DNA of 64,000 bases from DATFVA01 sp963764235 (GTDB lineage Bacteria; Bacteroidota; Ignavibacteria; Ignavibacteriales; Ignavibacteriaceae), in the NCBI GenBank assembly GCA_963764235.1, contig CAVXRO010000014.1, positions 124,001 through 188,000 of the forward strand. The letters are read 5' to 3'. The position numbers and the translations under genes were made by a program. Position 1 is the first letter of the stretch. Each line of letters begins with the position of its first letter. Below, piece after piece: positions 27,000 through 37,739 of the stretch. A model generated the notes under the pieces. The model saw only the letters and a list, made by a program, of their open reading frames with translations. It did no database searches and was not told the DNA's origin.

Positions 27000-27683
27000 T
27001 TAACTATGTATTTTTTTAAAGTTATCGTATTCCGGAATTCTGATAATTGAACCCTCAAGTTCAACCAGGCCTTTTTTATGAAGTGCATGAAGAACACGTG
27101 ATACCGTCTCCCTGGAAGTTCCGGCCATATTTGCTATCTCATGCTGAAAAGGAAGATTCAATTCCACTAATCCATGTTTTCTAACTCCTGAGATTTCTGC
27201 AAGCTGGATAACAGCATTAATTATTTTATCTCTTGCCTTGTTAAGAGAAAGAGATTTTATTTTATCGTCTGCTGCACGAAGCCTTTTTATAACTTCATCA
27301 AGCAGGGAAGCCATAATCCGGGGATGTGATTGGATCAGATGCGTGAATTCGTCTCTCCCGATAAAGAAGACTTCAGTATTTTCTGCAGCTATTACGTTAG
27401 CGCTGGGGGACTGACCATCCAGGAGTGACATCTCTCCGAAATAATCAAATTCGTTGAGGATTGCGAGAATAATTTCGTTTCCTTTTGAATCATTACGGGT
27501 GACTTTCACTGATCCTTTTGTAATAATAAAAAGTCCGCTGCTTTCTTCCTTTGATTCATCCAGTATTACCATATTTTTCTGGAAACGCCTTATTATTCCT
27601 GCATTTTCTATTACTTTCAGATCATTATCCTCGAGTTCGAAAAATATGGGTACGTACCTGAGTGAAATTTTTGATTCAAACAT
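27000..27683 (-). CDS. Crp/Fnr family transcriptional regulator
   Basis: I prefer the ATG at 27683 (227 residues, the family norm); the longer frame to 27782 adds 33 residues that do not look like the family. The N-terminal half is a cyclic-nucleotide-binding-type beta barrel (GLFIITKGSVKVTRNDSKGN, LNEFDYFGEMSLLDGQSPSA). After a dimerisation helix comes a winged HTH with the classic FNR/CRP recognition segment HEIANMAGTSRETVSRVLHALHKKG. There are no clustered cysteines for an oxygen-sensing Fe-S cluster, so it is not a typical FNR. Effector and targets are unknown. Confidence 0.9.
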   Translation of the reverse strand: MFESKISLRYVPIFFELEDNDLKVIENAGIIRRFQKNMVILDESKEESSGLFIITKGSVKVTRNDSKGNEIILAILNEFDYFGEMSLLDGQSPSANVIAAENTEVFFIGRDEFTHLIQSHPRIMASLLDEVIKRLRAADDKIKSLSLNKARDKIINAVIQLAEISGVRKHGLVELNLPFQHEIANMAGTSRETVSRVLHALHKKGLVELEGSIIRIPEYDNFKKIHS

Positions 27684-27932
27684 TTTAACTCTGTATTGAA
27701 TAAATTCTATTTGAAAGTAACCTACATAGTTTAATAAATCTGTGACGCTGAGATATGATGGAAAGTGAATCACATTATCCATTTGACAGTGCCTTGATCG
27801 GATGTTTATTAATAATTTTCAAAAGAAATTGGATGGTAAATAATACGGAAGTCTGCCAATTTCTTTATGGCCCTCTGAAGCTGGTGAGGGGACGGGAAGA
27901 TTATATTAATTATGGACTCTGATTTCTGAGAC

Positions 27933-28337
27933 TCAGGAGGGTGCTCCTGCTGAGGAAGATGAGGTTTTCAGGAATTTTTCAAGCGCCTGAAACAGCTTGT
28001 TATCAGCCAGAGGTTTTGATATATAATCACATCCAGGATCCTCTGGCAGCACGGGTTCAGATAACTTTCTGTCTTTAATTTCCTTAGATAGATAGATAAC
28101 AGGAATGTGGAACTTTGACCTTATTTGATTGATTGAATTCACAAGGTTGTTTCGGTCCCTCACATCGGTATCCGCAATGATGAGATCAGGTGGCGATACA
28201 TTTATAACTTCCTTCATCATATTCTCACAGGTGGAGAAAATCTTAAGATTAATGACACCGCAGCTTATCAGGACCTTCCTTATGTCAGACGCAGTAATAC
28301 CGTCGTCCAGTGCTAAAAATACTGATTTATTCTGCAT
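27933..28337 (-). CDS. Stand-alone response-regulator receiver domain
   Basis: A 134-residue single-domain protein. The acidic pair near the N-terminus (ALDDGIT), the likely phospho-acceptor Asp in LIIADTDV, and the conserved Lys in DYISKPL fit a CheY-like receiver. There is no output domain; the C-terminus is a short Ser-rich tail. AAGAGGC lies before the ATG at 28337. The partner kinase is not adjacent. It could work in a phosphorelay or as an allosteric switch. Confidence 0.8.
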   Translation of the reverse strand: MQNKSVFLALDDGITASDIRKVLISCGVINLKIFSTCENMMKEVINVSPPDLIIADTDVRDRNNLVNSINQIRSKFHIPVIYLSKEIKDRKLSEPVLPEDPGCDYISKPLADNKLFQALEKFLKTSSSSAGAPS

Positions 28338-28624
28338 AAAAGCCTCTTATCGAAATAGAAGCAGTAAAAATAGAAATGTTTTTTAGATAGTAAAATGGAA
28401 ATAAAGAGGATTTTACTTTATCAGATAGTAAGAAATAGAAAACTGAGATACAATATCAAATCAAAATAAATATCATATCGGGCAGGTCAGGATTTTATGC
28501 TAAAAATGTGATCTCTGAGAATAATTAATTATCTGATTCACAACTCAAGGTTTTCAGGTGATAAAAATCAGTTGTTTTCTAAGAAAAATATTGTACAATT
28601 ATATAGTTTAAATGAGAATAATGT
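28338..28624. other. AT-rich intergenic region
   Basis: About 290 bases upstream of both the receiver gene (minus) and a small plus-strand frame. It presumably holds their promoters. I see no repeat, stem or gene that I can support. Confidence 0.4.
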
Positions 28625-28810
28625 ATGTTGCAGATGACATCGGTTAAAACAACAGGTGACTATATACCTTATGTTTCTGAGGATATCGGTAGAAAAGAAA
28701 TTGTTATTGATGTTGAATCAGAACGTATTGTTATAGCCTCGGTAATGCTGAATGAACCTGAGTTAAAATGTAACAGCATGTTAAAATGTGAAAAACCATC
28801 GGAAGAGTAA
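28625..28810 (+). CDS. Possible small protein, 61 aa
   Basis: A short frame with an ATG at 28625, an acidic composition (SEDIGRKEIVIDVESERIVI) and two cysteines near the end (LKCNSMLKCEK). It has no clear ribosome binding site, but it is followed within 20 bases by a good hairpin terminator, which makes a real transcript likely. No family is recognised. The alternative is a short untranslated RNA ending at the same terminator. Confidence 0.4.
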   Translation: MLQMTSVKTTGDYIPYVSEDIGRKEIVIDVESERIVIASVMLNEPELKCNSMLKCEKPSEE

Positions 28811-28826
28811 CCACCTGCACAATAAA

Positions 28827-28860
28827 AAACCCGGTATTTGGGACACAATATCGGGTTTCC
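28827..28860 (+). terminator. Hairpin terminator after the small frame
   Basis: AAACCCGGTATT and AATATCGGGTTT form a 12-bp stem with one G-T wobble and an 8-base loop, ending in TTT. Confidence 0.7.
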
Positions 28861-28940
28861 ATCAAGAGAGCAGTATAAAAAGATATACTTAAAAATATAA
28901 AAATTCATTTAAAATAAAAAAATGGCTCATTAAATAAAAA

Positions 28941-28964
28941 GCCTCCGTTTCTTGTAACGGAGGC
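28941..28964 (-). terminator. Minus-strand terminator with no annotated gene upstream
   Basis: GCCTCCGTT (28941-28949) and AACGGAGGC (28956-28964) form a perfect 9-bp stem with a 6-base loop. On the minus strand it is followed by TTTTTATTTAA. The transcript it ends must come from 28965 or beyond. Confidence 0.75.
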
Positions 28965-29886
28965 AGCAATTATCACTCACCAATTAACTTTTTCATCGTA
29001 GCTAGTTCTAATATAGCTAAAGCACAGTAACATGCAGTGATTTACAACAACGATTCTTTTTAACATCTGGGAAAGCAATTAGTTCATTATCAACATCTTT
29101 ACGGGCTTTATAATTACCTGACTGATCTGTGAATTCCCGATGAAGTTTATGATAACTATTCAGAACGTATTTATAACATATTCAGAACGTTTTCAGGTAG
29201 TATTTGGGATCTGTTTAGTTCGGGGTGGATTCAATCAATCCTTATGAACATTTTATTATAGATTGGTAGACAAAAATATTTTTATTTACAAATTTTGACA
29301 TAAGAAATAAATTTTAGTAAAATTGTAGTACAGTATTATAAACACAAAGCGAATACTGAGGGAGATTTCGGAAAAGATTTATAAGGGAAGAGCTGATTTT
29401 GTATAAGAATAAATCTTAATGGAGTAAACAAATCAAAATATCCTTAAACAATTAACTTATTATTTTTGTTCGGGATATCTCTATACATTTTTTGTATAGT
29501 ACATTACTTGCTCAGGATACATTATATGAATGATTATATAATCTCCTCATTTTTAAAAACATCGGGTAATTACAGGCCCTGATATGTTGTCTGATACTCT
29601 TGTATATATTTTCTGCGTTTCTGTCTGATCCTTTGGTTCATAGTCAGAACCCCGGTAGACACAAACCGGAAGATAACAGGGCGCGTTGAGGGGCCGATAT
29701 TTTGAAATTATAATATAATAAGATAAATACTCTTTATTACCGTATTTAATTGGCTTATAAATAAAGCCCTTAAATAATGATCTTTAATCTTTTTTTCATA
29801 TCACCTAACCTGTCAGCAGTCCGTTTCGATGGGCAGCTTCAGGACCATACCAACAATACACATAACAATATAATTCAGGAGGAGCC
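28965..29886. other. Long gap; possible minus-strand small transcript
   Basis: No frame of 60 or more codons exists on either strand. On the minus strand a 29-codon frame (ATG at 29066, stop at 28977-28979, beginning MLKRIVVVNH) ends 13 bases before the terminator at 28941-28964, but has no ribosome binding site. The rest is AT-rich; the last 60 bases before 29887 hold AGGAG and the leader of the T9SS protein gene. I cannot support a gene here. Confidence 0.35.
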
Positions 29887-32800
29887 TTGAAAATAAACTT
29901 ACTCAGGTTTATTCAGATTACTTTCCTCTTGTCACTGATGCTTATTCCGGATTCCGGGTTTGCACAGCAAGACAAAGCACAGAATAAAAACGTTAATTTA
30001 ATGGGAAAAAATAATAGCGGATTACCCGCTTCCGCTTTGATAGTATATATTGATGAGGACTTTTCGGGTGCCGTCGGAACTACACCGCCAACGGGATGGA
30101 CTCAGAACATAATTATTGGCGAGCAGGGGGTCGACCTGTGGCATTTCGATAATCCCGGCGGGGTAAGTATCAATTTCCCTATGACATCACCCACAGCGAT
30201 ATTCGACAGCTATCACCTTTCGAATAACAATTTATCGGAAAATGTTGCTCTGGAGTCTCCCGGTTTCTCTATTGAAGAGGGAGCAGGAGTAATGCTGGAA
30301 TTTGATCATTATTTTGCCAGTGGGCTAGGTGGTGAAATCTTTATCGAGGTCTGGAATGGAAGTGCCTGGATCACTGAATATAATTCAGTTACAACCACAA
30401 TAGGGAACCCGAAGCATGAGATAATTGATATATCAGCAGAGGCCTCGAGTGTCACAAATTCAAAAGTCCGTTTCAGATGGATAGGTAATTTCTCTTATTA
30501 TTGGATAATTGATAATGTCAAAGTTTACTCAGCTGATCCCGTTCCGGATCCGGCGACTCCCATTTCGCCAGCTGACGGTGCTGTTAATGTGGATATAAAC
30601 AGCGGCCTTTCCTGGGAAACGATTACCGGTGCAGCGCCGACTGGCTATCGGCTGTATTTCGGCACTGATGGAGCAGGGATCACCCGGCCGACCAACATCG
30701 AAGATAATATGGATATGCAGCTTGCAACAGATTACATGCCTGAAGCTCCATTATTATATAACACAACATATTACTGGATGGTAATTCCTTATAATGAAAC
30801 GGGAGATGCAACGGGGGTTCCGATATGGTCATTCACTGTGATGGAGGACCCTCCGGTTACAGTATACCCTTATTCAGAAGACTTTGAAGGATCTTTCCCG
30901 CCCCTGTACTATATCAGATACACAGGATTATTAGCCGAACCGATTACAATTAATCCAACGAATTCGGGATGGGAACAAGGTGACTGGCGGAATTTATCAT
31001 CACCGATTAATAAGGCAGCTAAACTTAATATTTCTGGTACCTCAGTGAATCACTGGCTGATGACAACATTAGCAGATCTTGGAAACGGGACTGACTATCA
31101 GCTGGAATTTGATCTGACGCTGAATGCTGCCGGAACTTCAAATCCACCTAATTCGGGGGGAATAGATGACCGCTTTGCAGTACTAGTATCAACTGATTCC
31201 GGCATAACATGGCTGTATTCAAATATACTTAAAGAATGGAATAACAGCGGATCGCAAAATGTTTATGATGAGCTAAGTCCTCTTGGTGAACATGTAATTA
31301 TTGATCTGTCGGCTTATTCGGGGATGATTCAGCTGGGTTTCTATGGAGAATCTTCAATATCAAATGCAGATAATGATTTGATGATTGATAACCTGGAAAT
31401 AATTGAAGTTCCGCCTCCAGCTCCGATTTTCACAATAAATCCTTCTGATCTGGATTTTGGTAATGTTGGGGTCGGCAGACTCCCGGACTCTACAGGCAGA
31501 AGTAAACAATTCGGGAGATGAGGATCTTATCATAAGTAACATTGTGTCTGCTGCTGATGAGTTCGCAACTTCTCCAGCTGGTTTCCCGATTACAATCACA
31601 CCAGGGAATAACCAGACATTCGATATCACTTTTACGCCGTCCGGCACAGGGATAGTTACATCCTCACTTACAATTACACATAATGGTGCAGGATCACCAG
31701 CCACTTACAATCTCCGGGGCTCAGGTTCTGATGAAGGTCCATCCTTTTATGCATCGCCTGGTTCTCTTAATTTCGGCCTGGTGAATGTAAATGAAAGTAA
31801 AAATTTGACTTTGACCGTGAGTAACACAGGACTTGTGAATGAACTTCAGATTACAGGAGTAGAGATACCAGATTCAGGTTTCAGCATAACTCCATCATCT
31901 GCTAACATACCTGCTGGTGAAACCCGGTTGTTCACAGTAACATTCTCTCCAACTTCGGCTGAAACATATTCCGGCAGTATTATTTTTACCTCAAATGATC
32001 CTGCATCGCCAAATCTTATTCCTATTACAGGTAAAGGAGCAGGGGAAAGCGGTCTGTTATTTCAACAGGATATTGTTTATCAGCTGGAGGACGATGTATA
32101 TACGTCTGTCGTTCAGCTAAAAGGACTTGATCCGCTTGGAGATAAAGTTCAGGCCATTCAATTCAGATTAAAAGTTAACAAAGCCGTTGATGACAACACG
32201 ATACTGACCTTCAGGAATATCCGCAAAGGTGCGGATGTCTATGATGAAAACTGGGTACTGGAGTACAACCTGTTCAGAGGTCCGATTACAGCGAACGGCG
32301 CATCAGTTGATTCAGTGTATGTACTGCTTTACAATCTTGAACAGGATGGCGGCCTGGATCCATCAGCTGAATATAATGACATGTTATCTATTGAATACAG
32401 GATTGCAAACCTGCCTGCACTGAATGATACTCTAAAATCTTCACTGGTCATCTCCAATGCATCAGCAACAACGTGCAATGGTTATCCTGTGGATATAACT
32501 TCAGCTGATAATATGCTGACAGTCATGGCGGTCAACCGTGTCTCATCCCGCGGCGATGTAAATGGTGATGGTTATATTGATATACTCGATCTTATTATGG
32601 TTGTTGATCATATCATAGGAAAGGATTCTCTTACAGGGGAAAATTTCAACAGAGCTGATATATCACCCTGGATCCCAGGCACACAGGAACCTGAACCCGA
32701 CGGCATAGTGAATGTTCAGGATCTTTCGCTCATTCAGAATATAATTCTGACAGGATTTTATCCGAATAATAATCCTGTCAGGAAAACTATATCAGGTACA

Positions 32801-33484
32801 TTGCCAAAGATCGCAGAAAATGCCGATGCTAAAGTTAAGGCTTATGTTACCTGTGAAGGGATAACATTATATGTGGATAGCAAAGTTGAAATACGGGGAG
32901 CACAGGTCGAATTTATAAATTTAAATTATTCTGCCGGAGGCCTAACGATAAATACTGATCTGGGCCAGGGCTACTTTGTTACTTCAGATTCCTCGTTGAG
33001 GACCCTGTTATATGACAGGCTGGGCCGCAAAACGATAGAAGAGGGAGAGCATTTTTTGGCTGATTTACCTTTCAGAATAACTAATCCCACGGATGTCATT
33101 CCTGGCAGATTCCTGCTAGTTGATGCAAACAGACATCGCCTGGATAATGTTGAAGTTGAGGTAATTAATGAAAATGCTCCTGCTTTACCCCTTGATTATT
33201 TATTGTCACAGAATTTCCCCAACCCGTTTAACCCTTCTACCTCAATAAAATTCCAGGTTCCCGTTTCGTGTTTCGTTACGCTGAAAATATATAATATGCT
33301 TGGTGAGGAAGTTAGAACTTTATTCGATGGACAGGTAATGCGGGGAACGTATCATATTAACTGGGATGGTTCGAATGATATGGGCAGCAGGCTAAGTTCG
33401 GGTACTTATATTTATCGTCTGACAGCCGAAGGAGAAGGACAGGAAAAATTCAATAGCGTCAGAAAAATGATATTATTAAAGTAA
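29887..33484 (+). pseudogene. Multidomain T9SS cargo protein with dockerin-like segment, one frameshift
   Basis: Two frames make one protein of about 1200 residues. The first frame (29887-31521) has a signal peptide (FIQITFLLSLMLIPDSGFAQ), a choice-of-anchor-J/MAM-like domain (VYIDEDFSGAVGTTPPTGWT), an Fn3-like segment and a second anchor-type domain. At 31477 one extra A after GTCGGC throws it off frame in the middle of a choice-of-anchor-D repeat (DLDFGNVGVG, continuing as DSRTLQAEVNNSGDEDL). The other frame goes on with a second such repeat, a cohesin-like beta region (about 32060-32500), a dockerin-like pair of calcium loops (GDVNGDGYIDILDLIMVVDH and DGIVNVQDLSLIQN) and the T9SS sorting tail (LSQNFPNPFNPSTSIKFQVP). 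Exported, possibly surface attached. The frameshift may be a sequencing error. Confidence 0.8.
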
Positions 33485-33570
33485 TAAATCACTAGTTTGA
33501 AACCAGATGGGAGGTGATAAACTATAAGAAAATATAAATCTAATTAAGAAAATCCTAAGATGATGGAAAT

Positions 33571-33600
33571 AAACCCGGATTCCCTCTTCCGGGTTTATTC
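33571..33600 (+). terminator. Terminator after the T9SS cargo gene
   Basis: AAACCCGGA (33571-33579) pairs with TCCGGGTTT (33588-33596), 8-base loop, followed by ATTCTTTTA. Confidence 0.75.
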
Positions 33601-33713
33601 TTTTAGTGTCTTTGAGGTCTTCGGCCGGAATCTGGATTGACGGCGAAGTTTGCTTGTCTTGCCTATATCGCTTAATTTTAACAATTAAATTATAATTTGT
33701 AACTGAGGAATAA

Positions 33714-34899
33714 ATGACAAGGTTTGCGGGTGTGGATTATTATAATATAGAATCTCTGTTATCAGAAGAAGAAGTTATGATCAGGGATACAGTTCGGGAA
33801 TTTGTTTCCAATGAGGTTATCCCTATTATTGAAGAATATAACCGCAGGTCGGAATTCCCTATGCAGCTTATTCCCAAAATGGGAGAATTGGGTTTATTCG
33901 GTTCAAACCTTCCGCAGAAATATGGTTGTGCTGAGATGAATAATGTTGCATATGGGCTTGTTATGCAGGAGCTTGAAAGAGGGGACAGCGGTTTCAGAAG
34001 TTTCGTTTCTGTTCAGAGTGCTCTTGTTATGTATCCTATATTTACTTTCGGAAATGACGAACAAAAGGATTACTGGCTGCCTCATTCTCGCCAGAGGTGA
34101 GAAAGATCGGGTGTTTCGGATTAACCGAACCGGATTATGGATCCAATCCCGGCGGTATGGTTACAAAGGCTGAAAAAACAGAAGGAGGTTATCAGGCTGA
34201 ATGGCGCCAAAATGTGGATCACGAACGGTACAATTGCCGATGTGGCTGTTGTATGGGCGAAACTTGACGGAGTGGTAAAAGGTTTCCTGGTTGAAAAAGG
34301 CTTTGAAGGTTTCACTGCTCCTGAAATGAAAGGCAAACATTCACTAAAAGCGTCGGTCACATCAGAACTAATTTTCGATAATGTTTTTATGCCGGAAAAG
34401 AATATTCTTCCGGGAACTGCAGGATTAAAAAATGCTCTTATGTGTCTTAACCAGGCGAGGTACGGAATCGCCTGGGGAGTAGTCGGTTCGATGATGGCGT
34501 GCTATGATGCTGCCTTAATTATGCAAAGCAAGGGTGCAGTTCAGCAAACCGATTGCAGCCTACCAGATGACACAGGAGAAACTTGTCTACATGCTTACTG
34601 AAATTACAAAAGCTCAGTTGCTGAATCTTCAGCTAGGGAGAATGAAGGACAAAGGTACAATGAAGCATACACAGGTTTCTCTCGCGAAAAGAAATAACTG
34701 TGAAAAAGCACTGGAGATTGCACGAATCTCAAGAGAAATATTCGGCGCAAATGGAATTCTCGATGAATACCCTGTAATGCGGCATGCGGCAAACCTGGAA
34801 TCAGTAAAGACCTATGAGGGAACTCACGAAATGCATACATTGATCGTTGGTGAGGATATAACAGGTTATCCGGCTTTTGATGATTATTACAAACAATAG
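33714..34899 (+). pseudogene. Acyl-CoA dehydrogenase (glutaryl-CoA dehydrogenase-like), frameshifted
   Basis: Joining the frames gives a full-length protein of about 395 residues. The first frame covers the N-terminal helical domain. At about 34085 the sense continues out of frame with GCFGLTEPDYGSNPGGM, which is typical of the glutaryl-CoA dehydrogenase branch, then NGAKMWITNGTIADV and the C-terminal domain ending in GANGILDEYPVMRHAANLES and YEGTHEMHTLIVGEDITGYPAF. At least four single-base indels are needed (around 34082, 34109, 34192, 34520-34530). The enzyme would oxidise an acyl-CoA with FAD, passing electrons to ETF. Because all catalytic segments survive, the damage is either very recent or an artefact of sequence quality. 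Confidence 0.8.
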
Positions 34900-34920
34900 T
34901 TTTTTGATAAAGAGGAAATT

Positions 34921-36401
34921 ATGAAACAGAGTGAAATTATTTATTAAGGAAGGTTTAACTTTTGATGATGTTCTCCTGATGCCGGGAAAATCCTCTGTTC
35001 TTGCCAAGGGATGTTAGATATTTCAGCAACCTTTTTAACCCCTGAGATAAAATTAAATATACCTATAATTTCTGCCGCAATGGATACCGTAACTGAATCA
35101 CACTTGGCAATTGCAATTGCCCGATGAAGGCGGAATAGGAATAATTCATAAGAATATGTCAATTGAAGAACAAGTACGGAGATTGACAAGGTTAAAAGAT
35201 CGGAAAGTGGTATGATCCAGAAACCCTGTTACATTGATCCCGATAAGACTATTGGCGAAGCTCTGGATATAATGAAGAAGTACAGTATTTCAGGGATCCC
35301 AATTATTGATAACAAAGGGAAACTGGTAGGGATATTAACCAAACAGAGATCTAAGGTTCGAGCCGAATCGTGAAGCGAAAGTAAAAGATCTTAATGACGA
35401 TGGAAAATCTTATAACCGCGCCTGTTGGAACACATCTTGAAAAAGCGGAAAATTACTACAGAAATATAAAATTGAAAAGCTTCCGGTAGTTGATAAAAAA
35501 GGAATACTAAAAGGACTTATAACATTCAAGGATATTCAAAAAGAAGAAGAAACATCCTTATGCCTGTAAGGATGAACACGGAAGAGTTAAGAGTCGGAGC
35601 AGCGGTAGGAGTATACCCCGGATACAATGGAAAGAGTAGAAGCACTTCTGAATGCAGGTGCCGATGCTATTGTAATCGACACAGCACATGGTCATTCGAA
35701 TGGGGTATTAAAATGATTAAAGAAGTTAGAAAAAAATTTAAATATACACAGCTAATAGCTGGAAATATAGGCACTTATGAGGCGGCACTTGATCTTATTG
35801 AGATTGTAAAGTTGATGCTGTAAAAGTAGGTATCGGTCCCGGTTCGATTTGTACAACCAGGGTAGTTGCCGGAGTCGGTGTTCCGCAGATTACCGCAGTC
35901 CAGGATGTCTATCGAGCTACAAAATCGAAAGGTGATTCCGTTGATTGCCGACGGCGGTATAAAACAGACCGGCGATATACCAAAAGCTATTGCTGCTGGA
36001 GCAGACTCTGTAATGATAGGCGGTTTATTCGCAGGTGTTGAAGAGAGTCCTGGCGAAACAGTATTGTTCGAAGGAAGAAGCTTTAAACATTATCGTGGAA
36101 TGGGTTCGCTTTCTGCGATGAAAAAAGGGAGCAAAGACCGATATTTCCAGGATACTGAAGATGATATTGCGAAGCTTGTTCCGGAAGGAGTTGAAGGGAG
36201 AGTTCCATATAAAGGTTCATTGGCTGAAACAGTCTCCAGTTTATCGGAGGATTAAGGGCTGCAATGGGATACTGTGGTGTTCATAACATACAGGAGCTTA
36301 AAACGAAAACGAAGTTCGTAAAGATAACTCTTGCGGGCCTGAAGGAGAGTCACCCTCATGATGTTATTATAACAAAAGAAGCACCGAATTATCATTCTTG
36401 A
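34921..36401 (+). pseudogene. guaB: IMP dehydrogenase with many single-base indels
   Basis: The whole family sequence can be read across the three frames: EGLTFDDVLLMPGKSSVL, ISAAMDTVTESHLAIAIA, two CBS motifs (YSISGIPIIDNKGKLVGILT and IEKLPVVDKKGILKGLITF), IVIDTAHGHSNGVL, the catalytic loop GPGSICTTRVVAGVGVPQ, IADGGIKQTGDIPKAIAAGA and the C-terminus GYCGVHNIQELK. The span of 1481 bases fits about 490 residues. I count at least twelve single-base insertions or deletions, both kinds, spread along the gene. IMP dehydrogenase makes XMP for GTP synthesis and is normally essential, so real loss would require another copy. The ATG at 34921 follows AGAGGAA. Confidence 0.85.
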
Positions 36402-36455
36402 CATGATGTCATAATTTATTTTTATTTTTGGAGGTGTTATTAATCAGGGAGTTCT

Positions 36456-37739
36456 ATGTTCAAAGTTCTGGTGATATCGTATTATTATCCTCCTATGGGG
36501 CTTAGCGGAGTTCAGCGGACACTTAAGTTTACCAAATATATGAAACAGTATAACTGGGAACCTACTGTTCTCACAACGGGGAATACCGCTTATTACGCAC
36601 ATGACAATTCTTTGCTGAAAGAGGCCGAAGAGGCGGATATTAGGATAATCAGGACTGAAGGGAATGATATAAATTCCAGACTGCAAAAAAAAGGAACCAT
36701 TAAGATACCTCCTGAACGGATAAGGAAATTATTGAGCAGGATGAGTGCTTCTGTATTTATTCCTGATAACAAGACAGGGTGGAGCTCTAAGGCATTGGTA
36801 ACCGCCAGAAAGCTGCTCAAAGAAGAGGATTTCGATATTATATATGTTACAGCCCCGCCGTTCTCCTCATTCAATCTGGCCGTTAAGCTGAAAAAAGAAT
36901 TCAGTCTGCCTCTGGTGGTTGATTACCGGGATTTGTGGTACGGTAATCATTTCGGATTCTATCCAACTCCTTTACATAGCTACATGCATAAATCTATGGA
37001 ATATGCCGCCTTGAAGGCAGCAGACCGGATAATTGTGATCAACAGGAGAATGAAGGAAAAAATTATGAATCTATACAGATTTATAACCTTCGAAGATATA
37101 TTTATCATACCGCAGGGTTTTGACCCTAAAGATTTTGAGAACCTGGTTTCGGAGAAAAAAAATAACAGAAAGATGAGGCTGACATTCTCGGGTTTATTTT
37201 ACGAGTTCATTACCCCTGAATATTTTCTGCGTGCTTTTAAGAAACTTGCGCTTGAGAGACCAGATATAGCCGCTAATATTGAACTTCATTTTATCGGTTT
37301 CCTGAGAAATGAAAACCGGAATCTAATCCGCAAACTTGATCTTCAGAATTTTGTAAAAGAATACGGGTACCTAGATCACAATGACACATTGATAAAAACC
37401 ATCACAAGCGATGTTCTGTGGGTTATGGTTGGGAGGGGTAAAAACAGCGATACCGTTTCGACCGGAAAGGCATTTGAATACCTGGGTACAAGGAAACCGA
37501 TCATTGCATGTGTACCTGACGGTGCAGTAAAAACTGCAATGGAGGAGTACGGGGCGGCCTTTATTACTCCCCCCGATGATTTGAATGCTATTAAGAATAC
37601 AATTAAAGATGTTTATAACCTCTACATTGATAATAAGCTGCCTGTACCTAATGAGGAATTTATTGAAAAACACCGCAGAGATTTCCTCACCGAACAATTA
37701 ACAAAGCAGTTCCAGTTTTTAATAAAAGCAGAAATATAA
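36456..37739 (+). CDS. Glycosyltransferase, GT4-like
   Basis: A 427-residue GT-B fold glycosyltransferase. The N-terminal domain starts with VLVISYYYPPMGLSGVQR (the Gly-rich first strand typical of family 4 enzymes) and contains FDIIYVTAPPFSSFNLAVKL. The C-terminal domain has FTFSGLFYEF-like substrate loops, GYLDHNDTLIKTI and the nucleotide-sugar region SDTVSTGKAFEYLGTRKPIIAC. No membrane segment is seen, so it acts in the cytosol, probably building an envelope polysaccharide or glycolipid. Sugar donor and acceptor are unknown. GGGAG precedes the ATG. The frame is intact although the genes on both sides are full of indels. Its TAA overlaps the purD ATG. Confidence 0.85.
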   Translation: MFKVLVISYYYPPMGLSGVQRTLKFTKYMKQYNWEPTVLTTGNTAYYAHDNSLLKEAEEADIRIIRTEGNDINSRLQKKGTIKIPPERIRKLLSRMSASVFIPDNKTGWSSKALVTARKLLKEEDFDIIYVTAPPFSSFNLAVKLKKEFSLPLVVDYRDLWYGNHFGFYPTPLHSYMHKSMEYAALKAADRIIVINRRMKEKIMNLYRFITFEDIFIIPQGFDPKDFENLVSEKKNNRKMRLTFSGLFYEFITPEYFLRAFKKLALERPDIAANIELHFIGFLRNENRNLIRKLDLQNFVKEYGYLDHNDTLIKTITSDVLWVMVGRGKNSDTVSTGKAFEYLGTRKPIIACVPDGAVKTAMEEYGAAFITPPDDLNAIKNTIKDVYNLYIDNKLPVPNEEFIEKHRRDFLTEQLTKQFQFLIKAEI

